Source: Thiosulfatimonas sediminis
Lineage (GTDB): Bacteria; Pseudomonadota; Gammaproteobacteria; Thiomicrospirales; Thiomicrospiraceae
NCBI RefSeq assembly: GCF_011398355.1
Contig: NZ_AP021889.1
Location: forward strand, 2,108,001 to 2,172,000
Direction of reading: 5' to 3'
Length of the DNA stretch: 64,000 nt
Below, piece by piece: positions 1 to 8,194 of this stretch. The position numbers and the translations under genes are program-made. Each line of letters opens with the position of its first letter. The stretch's first letter is position 1. The notes under the pieces were generated by a model. The model saw only the letters and a program-made list of their open reading frames with translations. It ran no database searches and was not told where the DNA came from.

Positions 1-2633
1 ACCTTCACGCCATTTTTTGGCAAAACCGCTTCTGTATCCACTAAGGCACTAAAACTCACGCCATCATCCGAATGTAAAAGACCATAGCCGATGCCGCAGA
101 TTTGCTCGCTCAACGGCATAACAATCCGATCCTTAGAGGTTTGGGAAATTTGCGCCAAGGCGTGCAGATAAACCGCCAATTGAGGGGCTTGCAAAGGTGT
201 TTTTAATAAGTCGTTAATGCTCGCTTTACCGCTTTTATAATCAATAATTAAGGCCTTGCCTTCGACTTGATCGATACGATCTACAATGACCTTAAAGGTA
301 ATGCCCGCCAAGGTAATATAAACCTCCTGTTCGGTCGCCACATTGATAAAACTGGCTCGCTCTTTTTCCAGTTTCAACCAATCCCAGCAGAGCTGCTTAA
401 TTCGATTTTGCTCTAGGCGCAATAGACTTTCGCTCAGGGTGTTACGCGCCTCTGAAAACACGCTCTGCAAATGCCCGTCAAGCAATTCGTTCAGTGCATC
501 GTCATTCAAGGCCAAAAGCGCCGTTTGGGTTTTTAATTCTTCCCAAACCAACTGCAAAACTCGGTGTAGCATGGAACCTTGATTTGTTGACTGTAAGGTT
601 TCTTCAACCTGCTGCAAACCGTATTTTGCCCCAAGCCGATAATCCAAAAACGCCATCAATGGACATTGACTCTGTGCCTGAAGAATACCGCTGCCGCCGG
701 GTGCATTATCGCCTTCCGGCACTTGCGGACCACAGGCGTCTAAAGACCATTCGATGTGTGGATTCTCAGGCCATAATGACAACGTCGGTGGCGCGACGCT
801 TGGCGCCGTAAAGAGCTGTTGTGCTATAGAGTTAAAGGACAATTTTTGCCAAGGCGTTGTTTCAAAGCCCGTCAAAAGCGGGGATGCTAACAGTTCAGCA
901 TCACCAGAAAAACGCGGATAACTTAAAACCAATTGCGCCGCCGTATTTTTCAAACGCTGGTTAATCTGCTGAGCGTACAACAGTTCGCGATGCCCATCTG
1001 CGCGTGGCATTTTATGCTCACGTTGCAAATGCATTGGTATAAACGGGTTGGGATTGGCTGCGCGCGGCCAGGCTTGGTCACTCAACCCCAGCACCCAAAG
1101 TGCATCAAACGCCTGACCACCAGCTTCCAACATCCCCATAATCTGAATCGGCGGCTCGCCTTTTGTCTGCGGTTGATGAAGTTGCTCAGCAATGTAGCTC
1201 TGCAATAAAGGCAACCACTGTGTAATACTCTGCTCACTGCTCAACCCCTGCATTGCGGCAAAACGATTTAACACTTGCCAAAAAGTTTGCTGTTGCTGAT
1301 ATTCTCGACTGCTCAAAGTACGGGTTCCTGGCCATCCAAGACGATTAAGCGTCTCTTGGCACGCTTCGATAAACTGCTGTTGCGAAAGCTTGCCTGAATA
1401 AGACTGTTTCGCTTGCAGCTCTAAAGCCTGCAATAACCCTTTTGGCAATATCAGCGGCAATAAACGCTCTTCATCTTCCAGATAATCAACACACTCATTC
1501 AGTAAGCGCGGCAAACTAATCTGCGACCACTGCAGGCGACGCAATTGTAAATCTGCCTGCTGACGCTGGGTCAAATCACCTTGCGTATAAGGCGAGATCA
1601 GCCACTGACTCCACTCCGAAAAACGGTACGGTTTATGAGGCTGTAAGAACATTTTTAGACTCAACAATGCGTTTTGAACCATAGGTATGGTGTTCAATGG
1701 CTGGCCGAGTGACAAGTTATACAACTTATCGTCTTCTTTAAGCAGAGCGAATTTCTGCGCGCCTTGGAGCACCAAATACTCATCCAAAGCACTCTGCAAA
1801 GGCTGCTTATAAACTTGCATGTCTGGAGCGATTATGCCGATTTTGCATTGCTTTGTTGTCGCCATCGATTGCAAAACTTGCCAAGCCCAAGCAGCCGCTT
1901 GCTGTACTTCATCGACGACATCTTGCGCGGCAAAAAGCTGGGTACTGTGTGGGATTTTCTCTTCGGCGATTTCTTCAATAATCTGCACACCAGCTTTTGC
2001 CATCAAAGCCAACCACTGCTGCAAAAACGGTGGGGAATCATCAAAACCATGCAATTCAACGCGCTGTGGTAAAAACGCTTTAAGCGCCGCAGGCTGCTCG
2101 TTGATTAATGCCTCTAAAAGTGCCAAAGAGGCTTTTTGCAACAGTACGGCATCAAACCAATGATGCTTAGCCAACTGTTGTTGATAAACGTCACTGACTT
2201 CTTTATATAATTGATTTTCAGGATTCAAAAAGACTTCTTGCAACCAATCGTCCGTAAGAAACTCTTGGCTTAGCTGCCAAGCCTGATACAACTGCTTGGC
2301 CGTTTGATGCGGATTTAATAACACCGGATCTTCACCATGCTTTTCCCCACGGTTAATCACAACTAACAGCGCCTTTTCAAACCACCATACCGCCTCAAAA
2401 TCACACAGCAAACGCTGATAATCAAGACGGCCTAAACCGCTAAATGCCACATCATCACGCCACTGCTGCCACCAATGCTGAATTGTCGTGGCTTGTAACA
2501 TAGGCACCACTTTACGATAGGTTTGCGCTGCGGTTTCAGCTTGTTGCTGAACAGCTTGCTGCCTTAGCGACATTGCCAAACGATTGTTCGCACAAAGATG
2601 CAGAGTATTTTGCTGAGAATGAGAAATAGGCAT
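1..2633 (-). CDS. PD-(D/E)XK nuclease, probable DNA repair protein (partial, C-terminus off left edge)
   Basis: An uninterrupted minus-strand frame runs from an ATG at 2633 to the left edge, about 877 codons with no stop. The product starts MPISHSQQNTLHLCANNRLA. Near its visible C-terminal end it has the PD-(D/E)XK nuclease signature VDRIDQVEG...LIIDYKSGKA (plus-strand positions about 220-280), followed by a QLAVYLHAL helix typical of RecB/AddB-type nuclease domains. No Walker A motif was seen in the part read, so it is probably the nuclease partner and not the helicase. The long helical middle with motifs such as ALWVLGLSDQAWP matches the gammaproteobacterial family annotated as probable DNA repair protein (AddB-like). 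It would act in double-strand-break or recombination processing. In related genomes a UvrD/RecB-like helicase follows, so one is expected beyond position 1. Several short plus-strand frames here are antisense shadows. Confidence 0.85.
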   Translation of the reverse strand, partial: MPISHSQQNTLHLCANNRLAMSLRQQAVQQQAETAAQTYRKVVPMLQATTIQHWWQQWRDDVAFSGLGRLDYQRLLCDFEAVWWFEKALLVVINRGEKHGEDPVLLNPHQTAKQLYQAWQLSQEFLTDDWLQEVFLNPENQLYKEVSDVYQQQLAKHHWFDAVLLQKASLALLEALINEQPAALKAFLPQRVELHGFDDSPPFLQQWLALMAKAGVQIIEEIAEEKIPHSTQLFAAQDVVDEVQQAAAWAWQVLQSMATTKQCKIGIIAPDMQVYKQPLQSALDEYLVLQGAQKFALLKEDDKLYNLSLGQPLNTIPMVQNALLSLKMFLQPHKPYRFSEWSQWLISPYTQGDLTQRQQADLQLRRLQWSQISLPRLLNECVDYLEDEERLLPLILPKGLLQALELQAKQSYSGKLSQQQFIEACQETLNRLGWPGTRTLSSREYQQQQTFWQVLNRFAAMQGLSSEQSITQWLPLLQSYIAEQLHQPQTKGEPPIQIMGMLEAGGQAFDALWVLGLSDQAWPRAANPNPFIPMHLQREHKMPRADGHRELLYAQQINQRLKNTAAQLVLSYPRFSGDAELLASPLLTGFETTPWQKLSFNSIAQQLFTAPSVAPPTLSLWPENPHIEWSLDACGPQVPEGDNAPGGSGILQAQSQCPLMAFLDYRLGAKYGLQQVEETLQSTNQGSMLHRVLQLVWEELKTQTALLALNDDALNELLDGHLQSVFSEARNTLSESLLRLEQNRIKQLCWDWLKLEKERASFINVATEQEVYITLAGITFKVIVDRIDQVEGKALIIDYKSGKASINDLLKTPLQAPQLAVYLHALAQISQTSKDRIVMPLSEQICGIGYGLLHSDDGVSFSALVDTEAVLPKNGVK

Positions 2634-2850
2634 TGTTTTCCTAGACATTTATAAAAATAAGTGCGGTGATTTTAAATCATTTTACTTTTTCGTCTAACCA
2701 ATAAAAGTAGTCACACTATACAAAACTAACTCAAAAACTACATAATTATAATCACCACAAAATATTTCACGACAACAGTAAAAAAAATTTCCTTGAGCCT
2801 TAAAAATCAATTAAAGTAATTAGAAATATCTATTAATTAGGCACAAAAAT
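2634..2850. other. AT-rich intergenic region between divergent genes
   Basis: This 217-bp spacer separates the divergent nuclease gene (start 2633, minus) and the interrupted membrane-protein gene (start 2851, plus). It is very AT-rich and should hold promoters for both. I do not see a convincing -35/-10 pair or a conserved RNA. Confidence 0.5.
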
Positions 2851-3161
2851 ATGACCTCTTTTTTGTTTTTAACGGTGATTTTTCTGGTTGTATGGTTTGT
2901 ATCCACAAAACTGATTAACCGATTAACTTACTCCTCTTTTTTTTCAATCTATGGCGGTTTAATTGCCTCGGTAGCGATGGTGGGCTGGTTCACTAATGCA
3001 ACGATCGATGGCAAAAAACTCTCTGAGCATAATTTTGCACAAGTGCACGCCGATCAAACGAATATTGACCTGTTGGATTTAAATCAACTTGAGGCCACGG
3101 GGGCTGGGAATGGCAACGAGAATGAGTGTCAGAGTGACAACATAGAGTGCTTGCTACAAAC

Positions 3162-3189
3162 TGTTCTGGTCAAGCTTTTTTGGACACTT
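3162..3189. repeat. IS terminal inverted repeat (transposase 3' end)
   Basis: This 28-bp end shares the outer TG, CTGGTC and inner TGGACACTT blocks with the complement of 4372-4399. Nine central or outer positions differ. AAC at 3159-3161 immediately outside is the left copy of the target duplication. Confidence 0.85.
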
Positions 3190-4030
3190 GGTTTTTACAA
3201 TTTTCATACTCAATCGGCGTCAAATCACCGTTCGCAGTATGAAGCCTTTTTAAGTTGTAGTAACGCATGTAATCTGCTACGTCTTTTTTCATGCTCTCGC
3301 GTGTTGGATGATAGGCTTTAAACAGCCAGTCATGTTTTAAGCTGCCAAAAAATCGTTCAACAACGGCATTATCCCAACAGGCTCCGACATCGCCCATAGA
3401 GGCTGTCATATTTTGCTTAGCCAGTAGTGTGGCAAACCGTTTGCTAGTGTACTGAGAACCACGATCACTGTGAAAAATCACGCCTTTGGGATGCCCTCGT
3501 AGCCAATACGCTTGCTGTAAGGATTGCATGACGAGTTCGACCGTCATTCGTTCACTCACGGCCCAACCGATAATGCGGCGAGAATACAGGTCCATTACGA
3601 CACTCAAATACAGCCAACCTTCAGGTGTTTTCAAGTAGGTAATATCGCCTGCCCAAACTTGATTCATCGCGCTTGGATTGAACTTCATCTTAACCAAGTT
3701 ATCCGCCACTCGATGTGTCAGGTTACGCTTAGTCGTTATTTTATAAGCTCGACGCTGTTTGACGACTAATCCCAGTGTTTTCATGAGCCGACGTGCTTTC
3801 TCTCGGCTGACGAGAAACCCAGCCTTACGAAGGGCTTTGGCGAGTTCACGAGAGCCCAAACTGTCACGGCTCTCTTTGAAGAGCTGTTTGGCTGTACGAT
3901 AGAGTTCAAGTTGTTCTGTCTTGATTGCCTTTTTAGGTCGTTTTTTCCATGCGTAATAGCCTGAACGACTGAGTTTCAACACTTGGCTCACAGGCTTAAC
4001 TGGCAAGCCCTCCTGAATCAATTCATCCAT
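3170..4030 (-). CDS. IS3-family transposase OrfB (DDE integrase domain)
   Basis: This 286-residue transposase subunit carries the catalytic triad of the rve integrase core: D in WAGDITYL, D in FHSDRGSQY, and E in VVERFFGSLK, with the conserved lysine after the glutamate. The N-terminal third contains the HTH_21 region (SRSGYYAW...). In IS3 elements the active enzyme is an OrfAB fusion made by -1 frameshifting. The ATG at 4030 lies 11 nt after the orfA stop, and the orfB frame is -1 to orfA, so the fusion is possible here. The stop lies inside the left inverted repeat, as is usual. The protein is full length with no missing catalytic residue. Confidence 0.93.
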   Translation of the reverse strand: MDELIQEGLPVKPVSQVLKLSRSGYYAWKKRPKKAIKTEQLELYRTAKQLFKESRDSLGSRELAKALRKAGFLVSREKARRLMKTLGLVVKQRRAYKITTKRNLTHRVADNLVKMKFNPSAMNQVWAGDITYLKTPEGWLYLSVVMDLYSRRIIGWAVSERMTVELVMQSLQQAYWLRGHPKGVIFHSDRGSQYTSKRFATLLAKQNMTASMGDVGACWDNAVVERFFGSLKHDWLFKAYHPTRESMKKDVADYMRYYNLKRLHTANGDLTPIEYENCKNQVSKKA

Positions 4031-4041
4031 GAATGAAAACG

Positions 4042-4332
4042 TTATCGGATGTCTTGCGCCAGAAGGGCTGAAGCTTTTTTTAAGATCTCTTTTTCGAGTT
4101 TTAAGCGCTTGTTTTCAGCGCGCAACTGTTTCAACTCAGCGCGTTCATCCTGACTCAGTGCTGACCCATTGGCTTGGGCTTCAAACTTCTCTTTCCACTT
4201 GTAAATCAAATTCGTTCTGACACCTAAGGATTCAGCCGCCTCTGCCACACTGTAACCTTGATCCGTTACCAACGCGACGGCTTCTTTTTTAAACTCATCG
4301 GTGTAAGTTTTATAAGTTCTCTTTTGACTCAT
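4042..4332 (-). CDS. IS3-family transposase OrfA (HTH_8/leucine-zipper subunit)
   Basis: This 96-residue DNA-binding subunit has a helix-turn-helix (VAEAAESLGVRTNLIYKWKE), then a coiled-coil/leucine-zipper stretch (LKQLRAENKRLKLEKEILKKA) for multimerisation. The ATG at 4332 is preferred over an in-frame GTG two codons upstream, because an AGGAG ribosome-binding site sits 7 nt before the ATG. A run of seven A followed by G lies within the codons for LKKA and is the likely frameshift site joining it to orfB. Confidence 0.92.
   Translation of the reverse strand: MSQKRTYKTYTDEFKKEAVALVTDQGYSVAEAAESLGVRTNLIYKWKEKFEAQANGSALSQDERAELKQLRAENKRLKLEKEILKKASALLAQDIR
4075..4081 (-). other. probable -1 programmed frameshift site (A7G) in orfA
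   Basis: On the minus strand the orfA codons read TTA AAA AAA GCT, giving a seven-A heptamer followed by G. This is the classical slippery sequence of IS3-family elements. A -1 slip here moves the ribosome from the orfA frame to the orfB frame. No pseudoknot was evaluated. Confidence 0.7.
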
Positions 4333-4371
4333 GATCACTCCTAGTTCGACAACATCTATTGTCTCTTATAA

Positions 4372-4399
4372 AAGTGTCCACTGCTATTAGACCAGTTCA
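4372..4399. repeat. IS terminal inverted repeat (transposase 5' end)
   Basis: This is the partner of 3162-3189 in inverted orientation. AAC at 4400-4402 immediately outside is the right copy of the target duplication. Confidence 0.85.
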
Positions 4400-4451
4400 A
4401 ACATTAGATAAACGCCAAGCTGCCTTTATGCGCGATAAAAACCCAAACTGA

Positions 4452-4845
4452 TTACGCTGCTGGCCTCATTAATTTCAAGCCAAAGATCTCGCTTAAAAAT
4501 CAAAAAGCCAGCATATTGCTGCCTTTTTTCGCGGACAAAACCACACAATTCGTTTGCAGGTTTTTCAGCACGGTTTGGAAATTTTAAATCAGACTTGCTT
4601 CAGTCTGACTAAAATCAACTAAAACAATCACAGAATTTATATACCTGAATCTTGTTTTCATATGAATGGGAATTAATGCGAATAAACTTCTAATACACAA
4701 AAGACATTGTGTGAAATTGACAAAAACAATTAAGAAAGTGTAGGTATTCTGCAGTCCTTTTATTTACTATCCACTTAAATAGAAATAGCCGACCGAGATA
4801 TCTTCGAGAGCATGGAAAATGCTCCACAGGGTTTAAATCAAATAT
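4452..4845. other. intergenic region with two hairpins, no gene seen
   Basis: This roughly 390-bp spacer lies between the interrupted membrane-protein gene and the first cold-shock gene. It holds a terminator-like hairpin (4502-4529) and a short perfect hairpin at 4589-4608 (7-bp stem TCAGACT/AGTCTGA, 6-nt loop). I see no convincing coding frame. Confidence 0.5.
4502..4529 (+). terminator. intrinsic terminator of the interrupted gene
   Basis: A 12-bp stem with one C/C mismatch and a TAT loop is followed by a run of six T. It lies 50 bp after the reconstructed stop at 4451 and points the same way as that gene. Confidence 0.65.
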
Positions 4846-5055
4846 TTAGAGTACGACAATTTTCTCGGCTTGCGGACCACTCAATCCTGGTTTAATCAAA
4901 AACTCTACCCGCTGCCCCTGCTCTAAGGTTTTAAATCCAGAACAGACAATCGCATTCAAGTGAGCATAAACATCTGGTCCTGACTCTTGCTCAATCACCC
5001 CAAAGCCTTTTGCTCTACAGAACCACTTTACTGTGCCTGTTATTTTATTAGACAT
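4846..5055 (-). CDS. divergent CspA-family cold-shock protein
   Basis: This is a single cold-shock domain of 69 residues. The ATG at 5055 ([12 protein letters not shown]) is chosen because it aligns with the neighbouring family member and has AAGGAC 8 nt upstream; the longer frame to 5091 is unlikely. CspA proteins bind single-stranded RNA or DNA as chaperones through RNP1 and RNP2. Here RNP1 reads KGFGVI instead of KGFGFI and RNP2 reads VYAHLNAI instead of VFAHFSAI, so two of the aromatic stacking residues are lost, and FNETKG has become FCRAKG. The fold should be kept but nucleic-acid affinity may be reduced. It lies directly downstream of a canonical paralogue (5434-5643), separated by that gene's terminator, suggesting a tandem duplication. 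Confidence 0.88.
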   Translation of the reverse strand: MSNKITGTVKWFCRAKGFGVIEQESGPDVYAHLNAIVCSGFKTLEQGQRVEFLIKPGLSGPQAEKIVVL

Positions 5056-5433
5056 TTTTGTCCTTAAATTGCTCATTAACTTAAATTGCAACCAATACTA
5101 GCCGTCAAAACAACGCGCGAATTATACATTCAATACCCAAAAACCACTGAAACTGTCCATTTAAAACTTAATCTGCATTAATCAAACATGCCCTGCTTAA
5201 TCGACCTAACGGCAACCAAACCATGCTTACTAAGTTTCGTTCAACGCTTTTAAAAGCTAAAAAACAACAAAAGCCAGCAAAACGCTGGCTTTTCTCATTT
5301 GCCGAAATTGAACAGACTAGGCCTATTTAATTCCACAACAATCATCGTCGCATGACGAAACCATTTTTTTAGAAAAATTATTTGCCCTTCACGGCGCAAA
5401 TTTTCAAACGCGACGACTCTGTTGAATCGCAAA
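5056..5433. other. spacer between tandem cold-shock genes
   Basis: This spacer contains the terminator of the upstream cold-shock gene (5269-5293) and, nearer 5056, the leader and presumably the promoter of the divergent paralogue. No further ORF is convincing. Confidence 0.5.
5269..5293 (-). terminator. intrinsic terminator after cold-shock gene
   Basis: A perfect 10-bp stem (AAAAGCCAGC/GCTGGCTTTT) with a 5-nt loop is followed on the minus strand by a T-rich tail. It lies 140 bp downstream of the stop at 5434 and could work in both directions. Confidence 0.85.
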
Positions 5434-5643
5434 TTAAAGTACTACGATGTTTTCAGCTTGAGGCCCTTTTGGCCCCTGCGTAACCACGAATTCAACCGCT
5501 TGTCCTTCATTCAAGGTTTTAAAACCATCACTGACAATTGCGCTGAAATGTGCGAAAACATCTGGTCCAGACTGTTGTTCAATAAATCCGAAACCTTTTG
5601 TTTCATTGAACCACTTAACGGTCCCTTTAACTGTATTAGACAT
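5434..5643 (-). CDS. CspA-family cold-shock protein
   Basis: This canonical 69-residue cold-shock domain has [15 protein letters not shown] (RNP1) and DVFAHFSAI (RNP2) intact. It is an RNA chaperone that melts secondary structure in mRNAs and can relieve transcription termination. The start at ATG 5643 ([12 protein letters not shown]) has AGGAT 9-10 nt upstream. The much longer frame to 5889 would add 82 unrelated residues and is rejected. The long, AT-rich upstream region (5644-5940) is compatible with the structured 5' leader usual for cold-inducible csp genes. Its 3' end is followed by a strong terminator and then by a divergent paralogue. Confidence 0.95.
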   Translation of the reverse strand: MSNTVKGTVKWFNETKGFGFIEQQSGPDVFAHFSAIVSDGFKTLNEGQAVEFVVTQGPKGPQAENIVVL

Positions 5644-6028
5644 ATATAATCCTAAAATTTTGAAAAAAATTTTGCCTGCAATAGGCATGACGTGCTTAGA
5701 GATAAAAAACTGGCGGAACTTAAATACTGCAGGACGAGGTGTTACTAAACATAAAACAGCGAAATGAAGGAAGTAAATCTTGAAGGATTTTTCTAGCGTC
5801 TTTGAGTGTACGGAGAAATCACACCTATTGCAAGAAATAATTTCGTTTTCTCTTCTTTCTGTTTCCTGCAGAAAACGCCAACATTGCAAATAATCATTTT
5901 AGCTAAATCCAATACATTTTGACAGCACTCTCGATAAAACCGTCAAAAATCGGGCGTTATTAAGCGTAATGCAGAGTTATTATGCATTTTTACGTAAAAT
6001 GCACTGCACATTTTGTCAAACAGATGGT
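5644..6028. other. leader/promoter region of cold-shock gene and 3' flank of YgjP gene
   Basis: This 385-bp non-coding stretch is probably a long 5' UTR for the cold-shock gene starting at 5643. In csp genes such leaders act in temperature-dependent translation. No protein is supported. I could not fix a promoter. Confidence 0.4.
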
Positions 6029-6703
6029 TCATTCCGCGATGGCTAAGTGCATCATCCGCTGCCCATTCTCTTTTAAATACCGTTTGGCTTGCGGAGTTTG
6101 CGGATAATGCCGATGTACTAATGACCAAAAATCGGTGGAATGATTGGGGTGAACCAGATGGGCAAGTTCATGGACAATGACATAATCCACCACCCAAGAA
6201 GGCGCTTGTAATAATTTCCAATTAAATTGCAGTAGGCCACGTTGATGGTAACAATTGCCCCAACAGGCTTGATAGCTTTTCACCTTAATTTGCTTCGGCT
6301 GTAACCGCATCTGCGTGGCGTAGTAAGGAACTTTCTCAGTAAAATACTGTTGCGCTTCGCCGATTAAAACACGCTCCAAAGAGTCCCCAAACTCAAGTTT
6401 CGAACGCATTTCTCCCAGCCATGAGAACTCTGTTGCTATAGACGGAATCTGATTAGAGGGTGCCGACTTAAGCTGCTGGCTCACAATAAGATGCTCAAAA
6501 TCAGCCTGATAGCCTTTCAATAAGGATGCAATTTTTTGCGGCGCAAGGTTCTGCGGACAATAAAAGACCCAATTACCGTTTTGATACTTTAATGCGACTG
6601 AGCCACGACGCCGGGTATATTTAATCGCAATTTCAAGAACGCACTGATCTACTTGCAACGCCCAAGTTTGCGGATAGTCATTTAAGGCTCTAATCTTTTT
6701 CAT
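6029..6703 (-). CDS. YgjP-like zinc metallopeptidase-domain protein
   Basis: This 224-residue protein has the zincin motif HELAH (residues about 178-182) and a third histidine in HPNHST, within the characteristic order WGNC...LLQFNWKLLQAPSWVVDYVIVHELAHLVHPNHS of the YgjP/DUF45 (WLM-like, M48-related) family. The family is thought to be a cytoplasmic metalloprotease. Substrates are not established and the E. coli member is often linked to UTP metabolism in annotations. The ATG at 6703 gives the normal family length. It stands alone, divergent from the pseudouridine synthase gene. Confidence 0.85.
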   Translation of the reverse strand: MKKIRALNDYPQTWALQVDQCVLEIAIKYTRRRGSVALKYQNGNWVFYCPQNLAPQKIASLLKGYQADFEHLIVSQQLKSAPSNQIPSIATEFSWLGEMRSKLEFGDSLERVLIGEAQQYFTEKVPYYATQMRLQPKQIKVKSYQACWGNCYHQRGLLQFNWKLLQAPSWVVDYVIVHELAHLVHPNHSTDFWSLVHRHYPQTPQAKRYLKENGQRMMHLAIAE

Positions 6704-6773
6704 CCATTACTCACAGGTTTTTCTGGCAAAATAGAATAATAAATCGTTTATTTTTTCTATTCTTTTGAGTCAT

Positions 6774-6779
6774 TATAAT
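6774..6779 (+). promoter_or_regulatory. TATAAT -10-like box directly before a start codon
   Basis: A perfect TATAAT ends 5 nt before the ATG at 6785 and there is no Shine-Dalgarno sequence. If used, transcription would start at or very near the A of the start codon, giving a leaderless message. No good -35 hexamer is seen at 16-18 bp (a T-run), so this is tentative. Confidence 0.35.
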
Positions 6780-6784
6780 ACCCG

Positions 6785-7699
6785 ATGATAGAGCACAAAA
6801 ATTTCCAGGGCGCGGGAAATGCTGCCGTTGACACCCAGCATTTTCAAGTCATTGCCGAACACGATAGTAACGCCCTAGACCTCTTGGCTGAAGCCACGCC
6901 TTTTAGCAAAGCGCAACTCAAAGACTTTGCCCAAAAGGGTGCTATTTGGCTAAATCATGGCGGCAAAAAAGCGGAAGTGATTCGGCGCTTAAAACGCACC
7001 TTAAAAAGCCATCAAAAAATTGATTTTTACTACAACCCACGCTTACTTGCACAAGCCCTGCTTTGTGACAATATCCAGGCGCGCTTGGTCGCCGACTATG
7101 GCGCTTATTCACTATGGTTTAAACCGCGTGGAATGCTATCGCAAAGTTCCAAATATGGCGACTTTCAAAGCCTACCGCGCTGGGTGGAATTGCGTTCAGC
7201 CAACCTCTTTGGAACAGCGCGCCCCTGTTGGCAAATTCACCGGCTAGACCGCGCCACTGAAGGTTTAATGCTGATTGCCCACAATAAAAAAACAGCCGCG
7301 CAATTAACTCAACTCTTTGAAGAAAAACGCATTCATAAAACCTATCTGGCGAATGTTTGGGGCACACCGCAAGTTCCCAAGTGGTCAAACCATCAGCCAA
7401 TTGACGGTAAATCTGCCTGCAGCCATTTTATCTGGCAAGCCAGTGCAATACTTAACCAAAGCCCTATTAGCCGTATTCAAATCACCATTGAAACCGGTCG
7501 AACCCATCAAATTCGGAAGCACCTATCTGCGGATGGACTACCAATTATCGGCGACCGTTTATACGGTGATCCGCAAACAACGGTGGATTTACAACTCAGC
7601 GCCTATCGTTTGCAATGGCTTTGTCCTGTTGACAATATAGAACGCGATATACAACTAAACGAGAGAGATTTAACCCTTATTGAGGTTGCCGAGCGGTAA
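6785..7699 (+). CDS. RluA-family pseudouridine synthase
   Basis: This 304-residue RNA pseudouridine synthase has the signature HRLDRATEG around the catalytic aspartate and the later family motifs HKTYLANVWG and ETGRTHQIRKHL...IIGDRLYG. The N-terminal 80 residues look like the small S4-type RNA-binding domain (FSKAQLKDFAQKGAIWLNHGG). It would isomerise uridines in rRNA or tRNA in the cytoplasm; the target cannot be told from sequence. The usual HRLDxxTSG is HRLDRATEG here, a variant known in some subfamilies. The gene overlaps the start of the next gene (TAATG), so the two are probably translationally coupled. Confidence 0.9.
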   Translation: MIEHKNFQGAGNAAVDTQHFQVIAEHDSNALDLLAEATPFSKAQLKDFAQKGAIWLNHGGKKAEVIRRLKRTLKSHQKIDFYYNPRLLAQALLCDNIQARLVADYGAYSLWFKPRGMLSQSSKYGDFQSLPRWVELRSANLFGTARPCWQIHRLDRATEGLMLIAHNKKTAAQLTQLFEEKRIHKTYLANVWGTPQVPKWSNHQPIDGKSACSHFIWQASAILNQSPISRIQITIETGRTHQIRKHLSADGLPIIGDRLYGDPQTTVDLQLSAYRLQWLCPVDNIERDIQLNERDLTLIEVAER

Positions 7700-8106
7700 T
7701 GCGCATTCAGCTCCGCTTTCCGATTAAAGGGCTGTTTTATTACAGTGCACAGCAGCTCTTTGACCTACACTTAATTAGCCAAGGGCGGCATTTAAATCTG
7801 GTACTAGAGCCGGATAATGCGTTTGACGCAAATGCGATCCAAATCTGGTTAAACTTGCCCGAGCAAACTTTTTTAGTAGGCTATATTCCTCGACAACTCG
7901 CCAAAATTTTACGCCAGCATCTAAGCGATGCACATATTGTCGCACTCTCAAACCGCATCAGCTGGCATCTGCATCGTGGTAAAACAATGGAAATCGAGTT
8001 ACTCTTACAAACCCAGCTACCCTGGCAGAGCGCCATCCAAGCCACTTTGTTTGCGATCTGGCTACGCCAAAAACACCAATGGCAACGCTTTGCAAAACGC
8101 GCCTAA
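7699..8106 (+). CDS. stand-alone HIRAN-domain protein
   Basis: This 135-residue protein is almost entirely a HIRAN domain: FYYSAQQLF near the N-terminus, then LNLVLEPDNAFDANAIQIWL and VGYIPRQLAKIL, which are the family's diagnostic blocks. HIRAN domains bind 3' ends of single-stranded DNA in eukaryotic HLTF/Rad5. Bacterial stand-alone versions are poorly characterised and presumed DNA-binding. Its ATG overlaps the stop of the pseudouridine synthase gene (TAATG at 7697-7701), so expression is coupled. A DEDDh exonuclease gene follows 88 bp downstream, which hints at a role in DNA-end handling, but this is inference. Confidence 0.88.
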   Translation: MRIQLRFPIKGLFYYSAQQLFDLHLISQGRHLNLVLEPDNAFDANAIQIWLNLPEQTFLVGYIPRQLAKILRQHLSDAHIVALSNRISWHLHRGKTMEIELLLQTQLPWQSAIQATLFAIWLRQKHQWQRFAKRA

Positions 8107-8194
8107 GGGGTCGCATATTTTGCGCTCGCGGTCTGAATCTGCCACAATTCGTTCAACATTCCTTTCCATCACACATGAATAGAAAAGAGGGGTC

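Larger units (their letters stand above)
3162..4399 (-). mobile_element. IS3-family insertion sequence, 1238 bp, apparently intact
   Basis: The element is bounded by imperfect 28-bp inverted repeats (3162-3189 and 4372-4399). Outer TG..CTGGTC and inner TGGACACTT blocks match, with a degenerate centre. It is flanked by a 3-bp direct repeat AAC (3159-3161 and 4400-4402). It encodes orfA (HTH) and orfB (DDE integrase) in the -1 relation expected for IS3-family programmed frameshifting, with an A7-G run in orfA at 4075-4081. Length, two-ORF organisation, TSD size and DDE motifs all fit IS3. Both ORFs are complete, so it may still be mobile. It is inserted antisense to the gene it disrupts. Confidence 0.93.
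2851..4451 (+). pseudogene. small inner-membrane protein gene interrupted by an IS3-family element
   Basis: The gene starts at ATG 2851 and encodes one or two hydrophobic segments (residues about 3-17 and 33-48), then a polar acidic tail. It is open through codon 103 and then enters the insertion sequence at 3162. Removing 3162-4399 together with one copy of the AAC duplication joins codon bases 3160-3161 to 4403. The frame then continues as TLDKRQAAFMRDKNPN and stops at TGA 4449-4451, giving a 119-residue protein. The in-frame continuation after exact excision is strong evidence that this was the intact gene. The frame extended into the IS (to 3321) has an artificial tail. The function is not recognised. 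A terminator-like hairpin follows at 4502-4529. Confidence 0.75.

Noticed and set aside
343-2163. Plus-strand frames of 79-114 codons
   Set aside because: They are antisense to the continuous 877-codon nuclease frame and show no RBS or family pattern.
3170-3321. C-terminal 50 residues of the frame starting at 2851
   Set aside because: This part is IS sequence read antisense to orfB, not part of the original protein.
4589-4608. 7-bp perfect hairpin considered as a small RNA
   Set aside because: It is too short, with no promoter or T-run; kept only as an intergenic note.
5644-5889. N-terminal extension of the cold-shock gene frame
   Set aside because: The internal ATG at 5643 has an RBS and gives the normal 69-residue protein. 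The upstream part is probably leader RNA.
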